From assembly GCA_021838715.1 (NCBI GenBank), contig JAKCCX010000009.1, positions 1 through 64,000 on the forward strand: 64,000 nt of DNA, given 5' to 3'. Within the stretch, counting starts at the first letter, position 1. The number at the start of each line of letters is the position of its first letter. Both the position numbers and the translations under genes were made by a program. Below, in pieces: positions 8,413 to 18,250 of the stretch. The notes under the pieces were generated by a model. That model was not told where the DNA came from. It saw only the letters and a program-made list of their open reading frames with translations, and made no database searches. This DNA is from Pseudomonadota bacterium. Lineage in GTDB: Bacteria; Pseudomonadota; Gammaproteobacteria; Burkholderiales; Burkholderiaceae_F.

Positions 8413-8673
8413 CTACGCCGCAGCTTGGGAGGTAACGACACGCGCGCGGCGTCGCAAATCAGCCGGCCGCGGAATGGATGGCAATCCCTCCCTCTGCAGA
8501 CGGATGAGCACATCGAGCCGGTAGCGGACGCTGCGGCCCATGCGGGTGTAGGGGATCATGCCGGCCCGGGTCCAGTTCCATAGCGTTGGCCGAGAACAGG
8601 CCAAAATCTCGCAAGCGCGAGCGATGGATACCAGGGTCAGAGGTTGAGGGTCTTGCAGAGTTGGTGCGGACAT
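8413..8673 (-). CDS. Helix-turn-helix protein, excisionase/AlpA-like
   Basis: 86 residues. LVSIARACEILACSRPTLWN is a MerR/excisionase-type helix-turn-helix, followed by a wing (GMIPYTRMGRSVRYRLDVLI) that inserts next to it in this family. Such small proteins act as directionality factors or repressors of integrative elements. It is the most upstream gene of the cassette and lies about 460 bp from the tRNA, where an excisionase is often found. It ends 7 bp before the replication gene start. Confidence 0.7.
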   Translation of the reverse strand: MSAPTLQDPQPLTLVSIARACEILACSRPTLWNWTRAGMIPYTRMGRSVRYRLDVLIRLQREGLPSIPRPADLRRRARVVTSQAAA

Positions 8674-9132
8674 GGTCGACTCCAGCCGACGACCGCATGC
8701 GCGATCGTGTATGGAGTGAGTCCGCGACAGTCACCCAGAGTGCCAATCTGCCATTACCCGCGGCAGTGGTTCCGGCGCGACGGGGTGGGTACCCCTAGTT
8801 GCCCTGCGATACCCGCCGTCGCTTGGCCCCACCTCACAGATATGGGAGCAACCTAAGCTGGGCGCAGGGTCGATCTGCCCGGACACGACCCTGCGGTTGG
8901 TGCGGGTGGCGTCGCTTGCCGATCCGCACCTCCTCGCCGACGCCTAGTTTGGCCCCTGGGCCCTAGGATTATTTCCGCGCCGGCGAGAACGCATTGGGGT
9001 GGGATGCTACACCGATCATCGCGGGACGCAAGAGGCAAACTCCACGCCGTTCATTTCATCCTCAACTCAATACCCAGAAAGATCGGGCAATTCTATTTTT
9101 CTTTTTATTTTCAATGAGTTGTTGATTATCGT
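8674..9132. other. Non-coding region between the HTH gene and tRNA-Ser
   Basis: No convincing gene in about 460 bp. It should hold the promoter of the leftward cassette and the attachment junction. A short GC palindrome (ggcccctgggcc) lies near 8951-8962. Bases 9080-9130 are strikingly AT-rich (tattttctttttattttca-like) compared with the rest of the window. No integrase gene, often found here, is visible. Confidence 0.5.
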
Positions 9133-9226
9133 TGGCGGAGACGGAGGGATTCGAACCCTCGATGCGAGTTTTTGCCCGCATGCTCCCTTAGCAGGGGAGT
9201 GCCTTCGACCTCTCGGCCACGTCTCC
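9133..9226 (-). tRNA. tRNA-Ser (anticodon GCU), CCA encoded
   Basis: Minus-strand sequence folds as a class II tRNA. The acceptor GGAGACG pairs with CGTCTCC, followed by discriminator G and an encoded CCA (9133-9135). The anticodon stem CTCCC/GGGAG carries loop CTGCTAA, so the anticodon is GCU, reading AGC and AGU. A long variable arm (GCGGGC to ACTCGC region) and the GGTTCGAATCC T-arm are present. The 3' end points toward the accessory element. Confidence 0.95.
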
Positions 9227-9377
9227 GAATTTCGGCGGGGTCCTGCGAGAGGCGTCTCCCGTGCGAACCCGGCAGTGTAGAGCCTGCCCGGGATCGGGTC
9301 AAACTCGGGAGTCAAACCCAGGCCGCGCACGATGCGGCCCGGAACCGGCAGCCGGTCGTGCGCGAACGGGCGACGAC

Positions 9378-10637
9378 TTACGCGCCCGCGCTCTGCTCGA
9401 GCCCGAACGCCTTGTGCAGGGCGCGCACGGCAAGCTCCATGTACTTGTCCTCGACGACGCAGGAAATCTTGATTTCGCTCGTCGAGATCATCTGGATGTT
9501 GATGCCCTCTTCCGACAGCGTGCGGAACATCAGGCTGGCGATGCCCACGTGCGAGCGCATGCCGATGCCGACCACCGACACCTTGCAGATGCGCGTGTCG
9601 CCGAGCACCGCCCGCGCGCCGATATGCGCCATGAGCGGGCCGTTCAGCAGGTCCATGGTCTTGGCGTATTCGTTGCGGTGGACCGTGAACGAAAAATCGG
9701 TCAGGCCGTCGGCACCGGTGTTCTGGATGATCATGTCGACGTCGATGTTGGCGTCGGCGACCGGGCCGAGGATCTGATAAGCGATGCCGGGCCGGTCCGG
9801 CACGCCGGTGAGCGTGATCTTGGCCTCGTCGCGCGTGAACGCGATTCCGGAAATGGCGGCCTGTTCCATCTGGGTATCTTCCTCGAACGTGATCAATGTT
9901 CCCGAATCCGCCTCTTCTGCGAGCGGCATGTCGGCGTCGGTCAGGCTGGAGAGCACGCGCAGCCGCACGCGGTATTTGCCGGCGAACTCCACCGAACGGA
10001 TCTGCAGGACCTTCGAGCCCAGGCTCGCCATCTCCAGCATTTCCTCGAACGTGACCGTGCGCAGGCGCTGCGCCTCGGGAACGATGCGCGGATCGGTGGT
10101 GTAGACCCCGTCCACGTCGGTGTAGATCAGGCACTCGTCCGCCCGCAGCGCCGCTGCCAGCGCCACCGCGGAGGTGTCCGAACCGCCGCGGCCGAGCGTG
10201 GTGATGTTGCCGTGCTCGTCCTGGCCCTGGAAGCCCGCCACGACGACGACCTGACCGGCGTCGAGGTCGGCGCGGATCCGCGCTTCGTCGATGGCGACGA
10301 TGCGGGCCTTGGTGAACGCACTGTCGGTGAGCACGCGGACCTGGGCGCCGGTGTAGCTGCGCGCAGGGATCCCGATGCCCTTGAGCGCCATCGCCAGCAG
10401 GCCGATCGTCACCTGCTCGCCGGTCGAGGCGATGACATCGAGTTCGCGGGGGTCGGGCTCGGCCTGGAGTTCCTTCGCCAGGCCGATCAGGCGATTGGTC
10501 TCGCCGCTCATCGCGGAAACCACGACGACGATCTGATGCCCGGCACGGCTCCACTTGGCGATGCGGCGGGCGACGTTCTTGATGCGCTCCGTGCTGCCAA
10601 CGGAGGTTCCGCCGTATTTGTGGACGATGAGCGCCAT
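9378..10637 (-). CDS. lysC: Aspartate kinase
   Basis: Phosphorylates aspartate, the first step toward lysine, threonine, methionine and diaminopimelate. 419 residues from ATG 10637. The kinase motif KYGGTSVGS lies at residues 6-14, [10 protein letters not shown] near 50 and [16 protein letters not shown] near 160; two C-terminal ACT domains (about 265-400; [25 protein letters not shown]) bind the feedback amino acids. Length matches the single-function class. An upstream ATG (10670) adds 11 residues not found in the family, so I reject it. It is downstream of tilS on the same strand. Confidence 0.95.
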   Translation of the reverse strand: MALIVHKYGGTSVGSTERIKNVARRIAKWSRAGHQIVVVVSAMSGETNRLIGLAKELQAEPDPRELDVIASTGEQVTIGLLAMALKGIGIPARSYTGAQVRVLTDSAFTKARIVAIDEARIRADLDAGQVVVVAGFQGQDEHGNITTLGRGGSDTSAVALAAALRADECLIYTDVDGVYTTDPRIVPEAQRLRTVTFEEMLEMASLGSKVLQIRSVEFAGKYRVRLRVLSSLTDADMPLAEEADSGTLITFEEDTQMEQAAISGIAFTRDEAKITLTGVPDRPGIAYQILGPVADANIDVDMIIQNTGADGLTDFSFTVHRNEYAKTMDLLNGPLMAHIGARAVLGDTRICKVSVVGIGMRSHVGIASLMFRTLSEEGINIQMISTSEIKISCVVEDKYMELAVRALHKAFGLEQSAGA

Positions 10638-10744
10638 GAAATTCGGGAAAAAGCGAATGAAAACCCGCAATTATACGGACATGAGAACGCGGAGGAGCGC
10701 CCGGAGCGCCGCGCGGGGAACGGCGCAGCGAGCCGCGCCCGGAA

Positions 10745-12304
10745 CTACGCCGGGAGCCGCGGGGGCACTGCCGCGGGGAGGCCCGCCAGCAGGTCCGCCG
10801 CGCCGGTCCACTCGATGCGGATCCGCCCGGCGTCCGACTCGACGAAGCGGGCATCGGCACCCAGACCGGCGGCATAGATCAGCCGGTCGTCCCGCCAGAG
10901 CAAGGGCAGCGCGGCGCGGTCGAACTCCGGCACGCCGCATTCCTGATACCAGTGCTTGAGGTGCTTCGACGGGCGGGCGGGATGCAGCTTGAGCCGTTCG
11001 CCGCCGCTGCGGCCGCGCAGGTCCAGCGGCTGCGCGCGCAGCCAGTCGGCATCGAACCCCCCCTCGAAGCCGGTGCCGTCGGTCGGCAGGAACCGCAGCA
11101 CGCCGCCCCAGGAGGGGACGGCCAGTTCCGGCTCGCCCCGCCACTGCAGACGCTCCCGCCCCCGCGCGTCGCCATCGGGCGCGCGCAGGCAGAGCAGGCC
11201 GCGATGACGACGCAACTCCTGCCGGCCGAAGCGGATCCGCATGCGCCGATCCGGTGCCCCCTCGATCGCCTGCGCCAGCGCCTCCCGCAGCCGGGCGCGC
11301 GACGGCGATTCCACGCCCGCGCGCGCCAGCCACGCGCGCAGCACCAGGGCCCGGCGCGCGGGGGTCAGCGCAACGAGCCGATCGATGCGCAGCATGTCCG
11401 CCGGCGCACCGTCGGTACACCATTGGAGCAACTCCGCCCCGAGTTCCTGCATCAATTCGGCCGCATCGGCGATCAGGTCGATCGAGCGTGCCGCCGATTT
11501 GCGAACGCCGCCTCGGATCGCCGCCAGTTGCGGCAGCACGTGAGCGCGGATCGCATTGCGCGCGAGCCGCGTGTCGGCGTTGCTGGGATCGTCGATCGTT
11601 GCCAGCCCCTGCCGTGCAGCGTAATCCGTCAAGGCGCTGCGCGGTGTATCCAGGAAGGGCCGCAGAATCCGCACCGCCGCATCGCCGTCGTCCCCGTGCC
11701 CCGCCGCGCGCGCCGCGGCGATTCCGGCCAATCCGGCCGGACCGGCGCCGCGCAGCCATTGGAGCAGGAACGTTTCCAGGCGGTCATCCGCATGATGCGC
11801 GGTGAGCACGAACGCCGCGCCGCGTTCGCGCGCCACTGCGACCAGGGCGCGATACCGGGCATCGCGCGCGCCGGCCTCGACGCCGCGCGCCCGCGACGCC
11901 ACCGCGACCCGCCGCACGACGCATTCGATGCCGCGCTCGGCGCATTGCTCGAGGCAGTGCGCCGCCCACGCGTCGGCGGCATCCTGCAAGCCATGATGCA
12001 CATGGACGGCAAGCAGCGACTGGAACGCGGCATGGCCGTGGTCGCGCAGGCGGCAGGCGAGATCGAGCAGCGCGGTGGAGTCGGGGCCGCCGCTGTAAGC
12101 GATGACGAGCCCGACGCGCGCACCCTCACCCCCGCCCTCTCCCGCCGCCGCGGGAGAGGGGGAACCCACCGCGCGCCGCAAGGCGCTCAGCAGAACGCGG
12201 TCCTCGACCGATTCCGGACAAAACGTCGCGGAAACCTTCGACTGCGCGCCGGAGTTTGCCGAGCGCGGATCACGCTTCGCTGGGGGCTTCCTTGAACTTG
12301 CCAT
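10745..12304 (-). CDS. tilS: tRNA(Ile)-lysidine synthase, with REP-derived insert
   Basis: Converts C34 of tRNA-Ile(CAU) to lysidine so it reads AUA. The PP-loop ATP motif SGGPDS is at residues 71-76, later than the roughly residue 20 usual for the family; [17 protein letters not shown] and the [16 protein letters not shown] substrate motifs follow, and a C-terminal TilS domain ([20 protein letters not shown]) closes the 519 residues. The 60-residue N-terminal extension contains [13 protein letters not shown], which is the translation of a REP-like repeat. The ATG overlaps accA by 35 bp; GTG or TTG starts near 12170-12180 are possible alternatives. Confidence 0.9.
   Translation of the reverse strand: MASSRKPPAKRDPRSANSGAQSKVSATFCPESVEDRVLLSALRRAVGSPSPAAAGEGGGEGARVGLVIAYSGGPDSTALLDLACRLRDHGHAAFQSLLAVHVHHGLQDAADAWAAHCLEQCAERGIECVVRRVAVASRARGVEAGARDARYRALVAVARERGAAFVLTAHHADDRLETFLLQWLRGAGPAGLAGIAAARAAGHGDDGDAAVRILRPFLDTPRSALTDYAARQGLATIDDPSNADTRLARNAIRAHVLPQLAAIRGGVRKSAARSIDLIADAAELMQELGAELLQWCTDGAPADMLRIDRLVALTPARRALVLRAWLARAGVESPSRARLREALAQAIEGAPDRRMRIRFGRQELRRHRGLLCLRAPDGDARGRERLQWRGEPELAVPSWGGVLRFLPTDGTGFEGGFDADWLRAQPLDLRGRSGGERLKLHPARPSKHLKHWYQECGVPEFDRAALPLLWRDDRLIYAAGLGADARFVESDAGRIRIEWTGAADLLAGLPAAVPPRLPA
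12124..12163. repeat. REP-like palindromic repeat, copy inside tilS
   Basis: cctcacccccgccctctccc, a 6-bp loop region, then gggagaggg and gggaa. The 10-bp arms CCCTCTCCCG/CGGGAGAGGG can form a hairpin. Near-identical copies occur at 24673, 55334 and 63829, with a degenerate one at 54739. This copy lies in frame within the 5' part of tilS. Confidence 0.85.
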
Positions 12305-13250
12305 AGCTCATCAGACGGGCGTGCCGGGCCGCGAGCAGATCCTTGGTCTTGACGCCCTGGAATTGGCGCAGGGCATCGGCCAGGGCGCGCTTGAGCAGGA
12401 CGGCCATCTCGTCGGGATCGCGATGCGCCGCACCCACCGGCTCGGCGACGATGCGGTCGATCAGGCCGAGCGCCTTGAGGCGATTGGCGGTCAGGCCGAG
12501 CGCCTCGGCCGCATCGGACGCGCGCTCGGCGCTCTTCCACAGGATCGACGCACAGCCCTCCGGGGAGATCACCGAATAGGTCGAGTACTGGAGCATGAGC
12601 ACCATGTCGGCGACGGCGATCGCCAACGCGCCGCCCGAACCGCCCTCGCCGATGATCGTCGAAATGATCGGCACCTGCAGCTGCGACAGCACGTACAGAT
12701 TGTGGCCGATCGCCTCGGACTGACCCCGCTCCTCGGCGTCGATGCCGGGATACGCGCCCGGCGTGTCGACGAACGTGAACAGCGGCAGGCGGAATTTCTC
12801 CGCCAGCTTCATCAGGCGCAGCGCCTTGCGGTATCCCTCCGGCTTGGGCATGCCGAAGTTGCGCATCGCGCGCTCCTTCGTGTCGCGCCCCTTCTGCTGG
12901 CCGATCACCATCACCGGCTGGCCATTGAACCGCGCAAGGCCTCCGACGATGGAGGGATCGTCGGCAAACGCGCGATCGCCGTGCAGCTCATGGAAGTCGG
13001 TGAAGATCCGGTTGACGTAATCGAGGGTGTAGGGCCGCTGCGGATGGCGCGCGAGCTGCGAAATCTGCCAGGGCGTGAGCTTGGCGTAGATCTCCTGCAG
13101 CAGCCCCCGGCTCTTTTCCTGCAGGCGGGCGATTTCGTCGGAAATGTCGACGGCGGAATCGTCCTGGACGAATCGCAGCTCCTCGATCTTCGATTCGAGA
13201 TCGGCGATCGGCTGTTCGAAATCCAGAAATGCGGTCTTGGCGGGCGGCAT
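12270..13250 (-). CDS. accA: Acetyl-CoA carboxylase carboxyltransferase subunit alpha
   Basis: Works with AccD to transfer CO2 from biotin-BCCP to acetyl-CoA, giving malonyl-CoA for fatty-acid synthesis. 326 residues, the family's normal length. Starts with the standard helical arm ([20 protein letters not shown]), followed by the crotonase-like core ([45 protein letters not shown]). ATG 13250 fits homologues better than the upstream in-frame ATG 13298. alkA lies 11 bp upstream and tilS overlaps its 3' end. Confidence 0.96.
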   Translation of the reverse strand: MPPAKTAFLDFEQPIADLESKIEELRFVQDDSAVDISDEIARLQEKSRGLLQEIYAKLTPWQISQLARHPQRPYTLDYVNRIFTDFHELHGDRAFADDPSIVGGLARFNGQPVMVIGQQKGRDTKERAMRNFGMPKPEGYRKALRLMKLAEKFRLPLFTFVDTPGAYPGIDAEERGQSEAIGHNLYVLSQLQVPIISTIIGEGGSGGALAIAVADMVLMLQYSTYSVISPEGCASILWKSAERASDAAEALGLTANRLKALGLIDRIVAEPVGAAHRDPDEMAVLLKRALADALRQFQGVKTKDLLAARHARLMSYGKFKEAPSEA

Positions 13251-13261
13251 GGCGTTGTCTT

Positions 13262-13936
13262 TCAATATTCGACCGGAACCGGGTCCAGGCTGCGCCAAAG
13301 GTACCAGGTCGCGACGCTGCGATAGGGCGCCCAGCGTCGGCCCAGCTGCGCAACCTTTTCCCGTCCGGCACCGCGCAGGAGATCGGCAGCCGTCTCCCCA
13401 GGAAAATAGTGCATCCCGACCGCCTTGAGCAGGCCGAGGTCGTCCAGCGGCAGCACGTCGGGGCGCAGAAGATTAAAGATCAAAAACATCTCGGCTGTCC
13501 AGCGGCCGATGCCGCGGATTTCCGTCAGGCGGCGAATGACCGCCTCGTCGTCCCAGGCGGCCATCCCGGCGACGTCGATGCGCCCGTCCGAAAAATGGCG
13601 GGCCAGATCGCGCAGGTATTCGACCTTGCGTTCCGACAGGCCGCAGGCCCGCAAGGTCGCCGCACGGCGGCGCAGCAGCGATGCCGCCGCATCCGCCGCC
13701 TCCAGTTCGGGGCAGCGCACGCAGAGCCGCTGCCATACCGAATCGGCGGCCTTCACCGAAATCTGCTGTCCGACGATCGAGCGCGCAAGCGTGAGAAAAC
13801 CATCGCCCCGGCTCGCCAGCGCCACGCGCGGGTGGCCGGCGATGATCGCGCCCAGGGTCGGATCCGCCCCGCGCAGACGGCGCTTGGCGGATGTCCAATA
13901 TTGCGGGGGAGGAGGAACCCCTAGCTCCGCCGCCAT
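13262..13936 (-). CDS. alkA: DNA-3-methyladenine glycosylase (HhH-GPD family)
   Basis: Removes alkylated bases to start base-excision repair. 224 residues, the short AlkA form without the N-terminal TBP-like domain. The helix-hairpin-helix [18 protein letters not shown] lies near 137-154, followed by the conserved catalytic Asp in [23 protein letters not shown] is the typical first GPD motif. The start lies inside the 3' end of cysS by 16 bp. Conserved synteny cysS-alkA-accA supports the call. Confidence 0.92.
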   Translation of the reverse strand: MAAELGVPPPPQYWTSAKRRLRGADPTLGAIIAGHPRVALASRGDGFLTLARSIVGQQISVKAADSVWQRLCVRCPELEAADAAASLLRRRAATLRACGLSERKVEYLRDLARHFSDGRIDVAGMAAWDDEAVIRRLTEIRGIGRWTAEMFLIFNLLRPDVLPLDDLGLLKAVGMHYFPGETAADLLRGAGREKVAQLGRRWAPYRSVATWYLWRSLDPVPVEY

Positions 13937-15321
13937 GTCGTACCGCCCGGCCCGTCTTCCAGCACGATGCCGTCGGCCGCGAGTTCGGCGCGGATGCGGT
14001 CGGCGGTCGCAAAATCGCGCGCCTTCTTGGCGGCTGCGCGCGCCGCGATCCGTTCCGCAACCCGGTCCTCGACCCGTTCGCCGCCCACGCTGTCGCCGCC
14101 CGCCTCCGTCCCGCCGGGCGCCGATTGCAGGAACGCGTCGGCATCGTCCTGCAGCAGGCCGAGCACGCCGCCCAGCGCGCGCAACTGCGCTGCCGCGGCC
14201 GGCGACTTGCCGCGGTTGACCTCGCCGGCCAGATCGAACAGTTCGGCCACCGCCGCGGCCGTATTGAAATCATCGTCCATCGCCGCGGCGAAGCGCTGCG
14301 CATGCGGCTCCTGCCAGTCCACCGCGACCGGGGCGCGCGCGAAGCCCCGCAGCGCGGTGTAGAGCCGCCCCAGCCCGGCGCGCGCGTCGGCGAGCAGGTC
14401 CGGGGTGAAGGAGATCTGCCCGCGGTAGTGCGTCCGGACCAGGAAGAACCGCAGGACTTCGGGCTGGCACCGGGCCAGGGCATCGCGGATGGTAAGGAAG
14501 TTGCCCAAGGATTTGGACATCTTTTCCTCGCCCACGCGCAGCGCACCGCAGTGCATCCAGAGATTGGCCAGACGCTCGCCGAACGCGCCTTCGCTTTGCG
14601 CGATCTCGTTTTCGTGGTGGGGAAAGATCAGATCCGGACCGCCGCCGTGAATGTCGAAGGTGTGCCCGAGGGTCGCGGCGGACATTGCGGAACATTCGAT
14701 ATGCCAGCCCGGCCGACCCGGCCCCCAGGGCGAAGGCCAGTGCGGTTCGTCGTCCTTGGCGTGCTTCCAGAGCGCGAAATCGAGCGGATCGTGCTTGGCC
14801 TGGCGGACCTCGATGCGCTCGCCGGCGCGCAACTCGTCGAGCGAGCGGCCCGAGAGCTTGCCGTAGCCGGGAAACTTGCGGACCGCGAAATCGACGTCGC
14901 CGTCCTCGGCAAGATAGGCCAGCCCCTTGCGCTCCAGGGTGCCGATGAGGTCGAGCATCTGCGGGATGTACTCGGTGGCGCGGGGCTCGACGTCGGGCGG
15001 CTGGATGCCCAGCGCACCGAGGTCTTCGTGCATGGCGCGGATGTTGCGCTCCGTCACCGCGGAAATCGGCTCCCCGCGCTCCTGGGCGCGGCGGATGATC
15101 TTGTCGTCGACGTCGGTGATGTTGCGCACGTAGGTCACGCGCAGGCCGCGGGCGCGCAGCCATCGCTGCACGACGTCGAACGCCACCATCAGGCGCGCGT
15201 GTCCGAGGTGGCAAAGGTCGTAGGTGGTCATGCCGCACACGTACATGCGCACATGCCCCGGCTCGAGGGGAACGAGATCTTCGACGCGGCGGGAAAGGGT
15301 GCTGTAGATTCGGATCGTCAT
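13921..15321 (-). CDS. cysS: Cysteinyl-tRNA synthetase
   Basis: Charges tRNA-Cys. 466 residues from ATG 15321. The HIGH-type motif is HLGHARL near residue 38 and the KMSKS motif KMSKSLGN near 270; zinc ligands include Cys29 in VCGMTTYD and the CSAMS and HHENE segments. The C-terminal DALR-type domain ends with [16 protein letters not shown]. An upstream in-frame start at 15402 would add a Cys/Arg-rich leader not seen in the family. Confidence 0.96.
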   Translation of the reverse strand: MTIRIYSTLSRRVEDLVPLEPGHVRMYVCGMTTYDLCHLGHARLMVAFDVVQRWLRARGLRVTYVRNITDVDDKIIRRAQERGEPISAVTERNIRAMHEDLGALGIQPPDVEPRATEYIPQMLDLIGTLERKGLAYLAEDGDVDFAVRKFPGYGKLSGRSLDELRAGERIEVRQAKHDPLDFALWKHAKDDEPHWPSPWGPGRPGWHIECSAMSAATLGHTFDIHGGGPDLIFPHHENEIAQSEGAFGERLANLWMHCGALRVGEEKMSKSLGNFLTIRDALARCQPEVLRFFLVRTHYRGQISFTPDLLADARAGLGRLYTALRGFARAPVAVDWQEPHAQRFAAAMDDDFNTAAAVAELFDLAGEVNRGKSPAAAAQLRALGGVLGLLQDDADAFLQSAPGGTEAGGDSVGGERVEDRVAERIAARAAAKKARDFATADRIRAELAADGIVLEDGPGGTTWRRS

Positions 15322-15570
15322 GGAGGTCGGCAGGGAATCGCCATGCGGCCCCGCCCGAGCGGCGACCGGGTGCGCACACGACCGGCACGCCTTCGGGACC
15401 ACTTCGGGACCGCTTCGTCGGGACCCGGCGGGCAGGCAGACCGGCTGTCCGGCTGTCCGGCAGGCGGAGCGGCTGTCCGTCGCGAACCCGCGTTTCGGAG
15501 ATTCCTTAGAATGACGAATTCCAGTATATCAGCGCCCTAGCTTCCTTCGATCCCTGCACCGGATTCCGCC
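15322..15570. other. Divergent intergenic region with short direct repeats
   Basis: Separates cysS (leftward) from the TPR gene (rightward). It contains a run of short repeats: ttcgggacc recurs near 15391 and 15402 with a relative at about 15417, and ggctgtccg occurs three times between 15440 and 15480. An AT-richer patch (cagtatatcagcg, near 15523-15535) may be promoter sequence. No gene seen. Confidence 0.45.
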
Positions 15571-16209
15571 TTGTCACCCAACCCTCGTTTTTCCGACGCT
15601 CGTCTTTCCAACCGGGTCGCCGCGGCACTGATCGCCGCCGCGGCCGTCACGGCGCCCGCCGCGCATGCGCAATCGGCAAACGCCCAGGCCGCGCCCACGA
15701 TCGCCCCCACGTTCGCCGCGAAGCCGCCGGTGCCGGCGAACGACAACCCGACCGCCACCGCGATGAAGGCCATTGCCGGCGCCTTGCGCAAGGGCGATCG
15801 GACGGGAGCGTTGAAGCTTGCCGACGCATTTCTCGCCACCCACCATCGGAATCTTTCCGTGCGCTTCCAGCGCGCAGTGATTCTCGAAGACCTGAACCGC
15901 CTGCCGGATGCCGCCGCCGCGTTCGAATCGCTCACCCGGGATTTCCCGGAATTGCCCGAGCCCTACAACGATCTGGCGGTGATCCACGCCGCCCAGGGCC
16001 ATCTCGAACTGGCGGAACAGGACCTCCGCCGCTCGATCGGCGCGCAGCCGAACTACGTGACCGCGCGCGAGAACCTGGGCGACCTGTACATCGCCATGGC
16101 GATCGCCTCGTATGCGAACGGCGTCAAACTGGCGCCCGCCGACGGCGCGCTCCGCAAGAAGCTCGCGATGGCCCGCAGCCTGTCGGCCGAATTGACGAAG
16201 GCGCGCTGA
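15571..16209 (+). CDS. Periplasmic TPR-repeat protein
   Basis: 212 residues beginning at TTG 15571. An N-terminal signal peptide (AAALIAAAAVTAPAAHAQ) is followed by a Pro/Ala linker and two to three TPR units (AFLATHHRNLSVRFQRAVIL; AVIHAAQGHLELAEQDLRRS; ARENLGDLYIAMAIASYANG). TPR proteins act as protein-binding scaffolds; this one is probably in the periplasm. It precedes two cyclophilins, a conserved order in Burkholderiales. No specific function can be read. Confidence 0.75.
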   Translation: MSPNPRFSDARLSNRVAAALIAAAAVTAPAAHAQSANAQAAPTIAPTFAAKPPVPANDNPTATAMKAIAGALRKGDRTGALKLADAFLATHHRNLSVRFQRAVILEDLNRLPDAAAAFESLTRDFPELPEPYNDLAVIHAAQGHLELAEQDLRRSIGAQPNYVTARENLGDLYIAMAIASYANGVKLAPADGALRKKLAMARSLSAELTKAR

Positions 16210-16239
16210 GCGCCGTATTTCGCACCGTATCCCGCAACC

Positions 16240-16272
16240 ACCCCAGCCCCCTCCTGCAAGCGGGAAGGGGCA
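16240..16272. repeat. Degenerate REP-like copy
   Basis: ccccagccccctcctgcaag followed by cgggaaggggc. It shares the C-rich then G-rich arrangement of the REP-like family with shortened arms. Located between the TPR gene and ppiA. Weak compared with the copies at 12124, 24673, 55334 and 63829. Confidence 0.4.
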
Positions 16273-16289
16273 CTTCAGGAGAATCCCCC

Positions 16290-16883
16290 GTGACACGATT
16301 CCGTAGCGCCCTCGCCCTCCTTGCCGTCGCCGCCTGCGCAGCGCTGCCCCTCCGCCCCGCGGCCGCTGGGGAAACAGCCAAGCCGGTGATCGTCACCCTC
16401 GACACCAACGTCGGCAAGATCGTGCTTGCGCTCGACCCGCAGCGCGCACCCCGGACCGTGGCGAATTTCGTGCACTACGTCCGCGACGGGTTCTACCGCG
16501 GCACGATCTTTCACCGCGTCATCCCCGGCTTCATGATCCAGGGCGGGGGCTACACGAAGGACCTGACCGAAAAGCCGACTCGCGACCCGATCCCCATCGA
16601 GAGCAACAACGGCCTCAAGAACCTGCGCGGCACCATCGCCATGGCGCGCACCAGCGACCCGAACTCGGCCACCGCGCAGTTCTTCATCAACATCGTCGAC
16701 AACGGCTTTCTCAACTACCCCGGCCAGGACGGCTACGGCTACACCGTATTCGGCCGCGTGATTTCGGGCCTGGGCGTGGTCGACCGGATCGCCGCGATCC
16801 CCACCACGTCGCAAGACGGGGCGTTCCAGAACCTGCCCTCGACGCCGGTGGTGATCGAGGACGCACATCTCGGCAACAATTGA
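16290..16883 (+). CDS. ppiA: Periplasmic peptidyl-prolyl cis-trans isomerase (cyclophilin)
   Basis: Accelerates proline isomerisation during periplasmic folding. 197 residues from GTG 16290. A signal peptide ends around PAAAG (residue 27). The cyclophilin core has [35 protein letters not shown] and [13 protein letters not shown], containing the active-site Arg, Phe, Met and Gln. It lies 32 bp upstream of ppiB, which has the same fold without a signal, so the pair covers periplasm and cytoplasm. Confidence 0.92.
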   Translation: MTRFRSALALLAVAACAALPLRPAAAGETAKPVIVTLDTNVGKIVLALDPQRAPRTVANFVHYVRDGFYRGTIFHRVIPGFMIQGGGYTKDLTEKPTRDPIPIESNNGLKNLRGTIAMARTSDPNSATAQFFINIVDNGFLNYPGQDGYGYTVFGRVISGLGVVDRIAAIPTTSQDGAFQNLPSTPVVIEDAHLGNN

Positions 16884-16915
16884 CCCTTTCACCCCGCCAA
16901 CTGGAGAAAATCCCC

Positions 16916-17416
16916 ATGTCCAAAGTCATCCTGCACACCAACCACGGCGCGATCGGCATCGAACTCGACGCGGAGCGCGCTCCCCAGACCACGGAAAACT
17001 TCCTCGAATACGCCCGGTCCGGCCACTACGACAACACGGTGTTCCATCGCGTGATCGACGGCTTCATGATCCAGGGCGGCGGGTTCGAACCCGGAATGCG
17101 GCAAAAGCCCACCCGCGCGCCGATCGACAACGAAGCCGCCAATGGCCTGCGCAACGACAAGTACACGATCGCGATGGCCCGCACCTCGGATCCGCACTCC
17201 GCAACCGCGCAGTTCTTCATCAACGTCGCCGACAACGACTTCCTCAACCACACGGCGCCCACGGCGCAAGGCTGGGGCTATTGCGTGTTCGGCAAGGTCG
17301 TCGACGGCACCGACATCGTCGACCGGATCAAGGGCGTGCGGACCGGCCGCAGCGGGTTCCATGAAAACGTGCCGTCGGAAGACGTGGTCATTGAGCGCGC
17401 GGAAGTGGCGGAATAA
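16916..17416 (+). CDS. ppiB: Cytoplasmic peptidyl-prolyl cis-trans isomerase (cyclophilin)
   Basis: 166 residues, no signal peptide. It has the same catalytic core as its neighbour: [39 protein letters not shown] and [16 protein letters not shown] 16916 follows ctggagaaaatcccc with an AG-rich ribosome site; an in-frame ATG at 16880 would overlap ppiA and add 12 atypical residues. The tandem ppiA-ppiB order, followed 11 bp later by lpxH, suggests one transcript. Confidence 0.94.
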   Translation: MSKVILHTNHGAIGIELDAERAPQTTENFLEYARSGHYDNTVFHRVIDGFMIQGGGFEPGMRQKPTRAPIDNEAANGLRNDKYTIAMARTSDPHSATAQFFINVADNDFLNHTAPTAQGWGYCVFGKVVDGTDIVDRIKGVRTGRSGFHENVPSEDVVIERAEVAE

Positions 17417-17427
17417 GGAGAAAGGGC

Positions 17428-18189
17428 GTGCTGCGCGACCCGGTGTTCATTTCGGATCTGCATCTCTGCGCGCAACGGCCCCGCACGCTCGCGCGCGCGC
17501 TTGCCTTCCTTGACGAGACCGCGGCGCGGCATGCGGAACTGGTCATCCTCGGCGATCTGTTCGAATACTGGCCCGGCGACGACAGCCTGGACGCGCAGAC
17601 ACCCGACGACGACGTCGGGCGCACGGTCGTCGCCGCCCTGCGGCGGCTCGCCGATCGCGGCGTCGCGGTTTCCGTGATGCACGGCAACCGCGACGTGCTG
17701 CTGGGCGCGCGCTTCGCCGAAGCGGCCGGCGCCCGCCTGCTGCCCGACCCCGTGGTCGAGCAGGTCGGCGCCGGGCCGGTCACGATCCCCACGCTGCTCT
17801 CGCATGGCGACGCCTACTGCACGCGCGACACCGCCTACCAGCAATTCCGGCTGCAGGCCCGCGACCCGCGCTTCCAGGCCGCATTCCTCGCCCGCCCGCT
17901 CGCCGAGCGCCGCGCGCTCATCGGCCAGGCCCGTGCCCAGAGCGAACAGGAAAAGCAGCGCCTCGCCGCCGAGATCATGGACGTTACGCCGGAGGCCATC
18001 GCTCAGGCCATGCGCGAAGCCGGCGCGGCGCAGATGATCCACGGCCACACCCACCTGCCCGGCCGCCATGCCTTCCCGCTCGACGGCCGCGAAGCGGTGC
18101 GCTGGGTGCTGCCGGACTGGGACCACGATACGGAACCGGCGCGGGGGGGAAGCCTGCAGGTCGTGGACGGGGTGGTGGCGCCAGGCTAA
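17428..18189 (+). CDS. lpxH: UDP-2,3-diacylglucosamine diphosphatase
   Basis: Hydrolyses UDP-2,3-diacylglucosamine to lipid X in lipid A synthesis at the inner membrane face. 253 residues from GTG 17428. Metallophosphoesterase motifs appear in order: FISDLHL near residue 8, GDLFEYWPGDD near 42, MHGNRD near 85, SHGDAYC near 125 and HGHTHLPGRH near 200. These supply the two-manganese site. A good Shine-Dalgarno (aaggagaaa) precedes the start. Confidence 0.94.
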   Translation: MLRDPVFISDLHLCAQRPRTLARALAFLDETAARHAELVILGDLFEYWPGDDSLDAQTPDDDVGRTVVAALRRLADRGVAVSVMHGNRDVLLGARFAEAAGARLLPDPVVEQVGAGPVTIPTLLSHGDAYCTRDTAYQQFRLQARDPRFQAAFLARPLAERRALIGQARAQSEQEKQRLAAEIMDVTPEAIAQAMREAGAAQMIHGHTHLPGRHAFPLDGREAVRWVLPDWDHDTEPARGGSLQVVDGVVAPG

Positions 18190-18250
18190 GTGCGTCATGA
18201 AATTGCGGCGATGACGCCGGCACCACGCAGGCGAGCGGCGGCGGAACCCC

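Larger units (their letters stand above)
393..9135. mobile_element. Accessory element abutting tRNA-Ser(GCU); left boundary outside or destroyed
   Basis: A block of phage/plasmid-type genes (excisionase-like HTH, replication protein, DotA/TraY-family protein, ParB-like protein) lies against the 3' end of tRNA-Ser. The tRNA 3' end faces the block, the usual geometry for integration at a tRNA gene. Housekeeping synteny begins immediately on the other side. No second copy of the tRNA 3' end and no integrase are seen in the window, so the limits are inferred. Confidence 0.5.

Noticed and set aside
1-9132. Second attachment site (copy of the tRNA-Ser 3' end)
   Set aside because: I looked for ggagggattcgaaccctc and the flanking acceptor sequence on both strands and saw no second copy in the accessory block.
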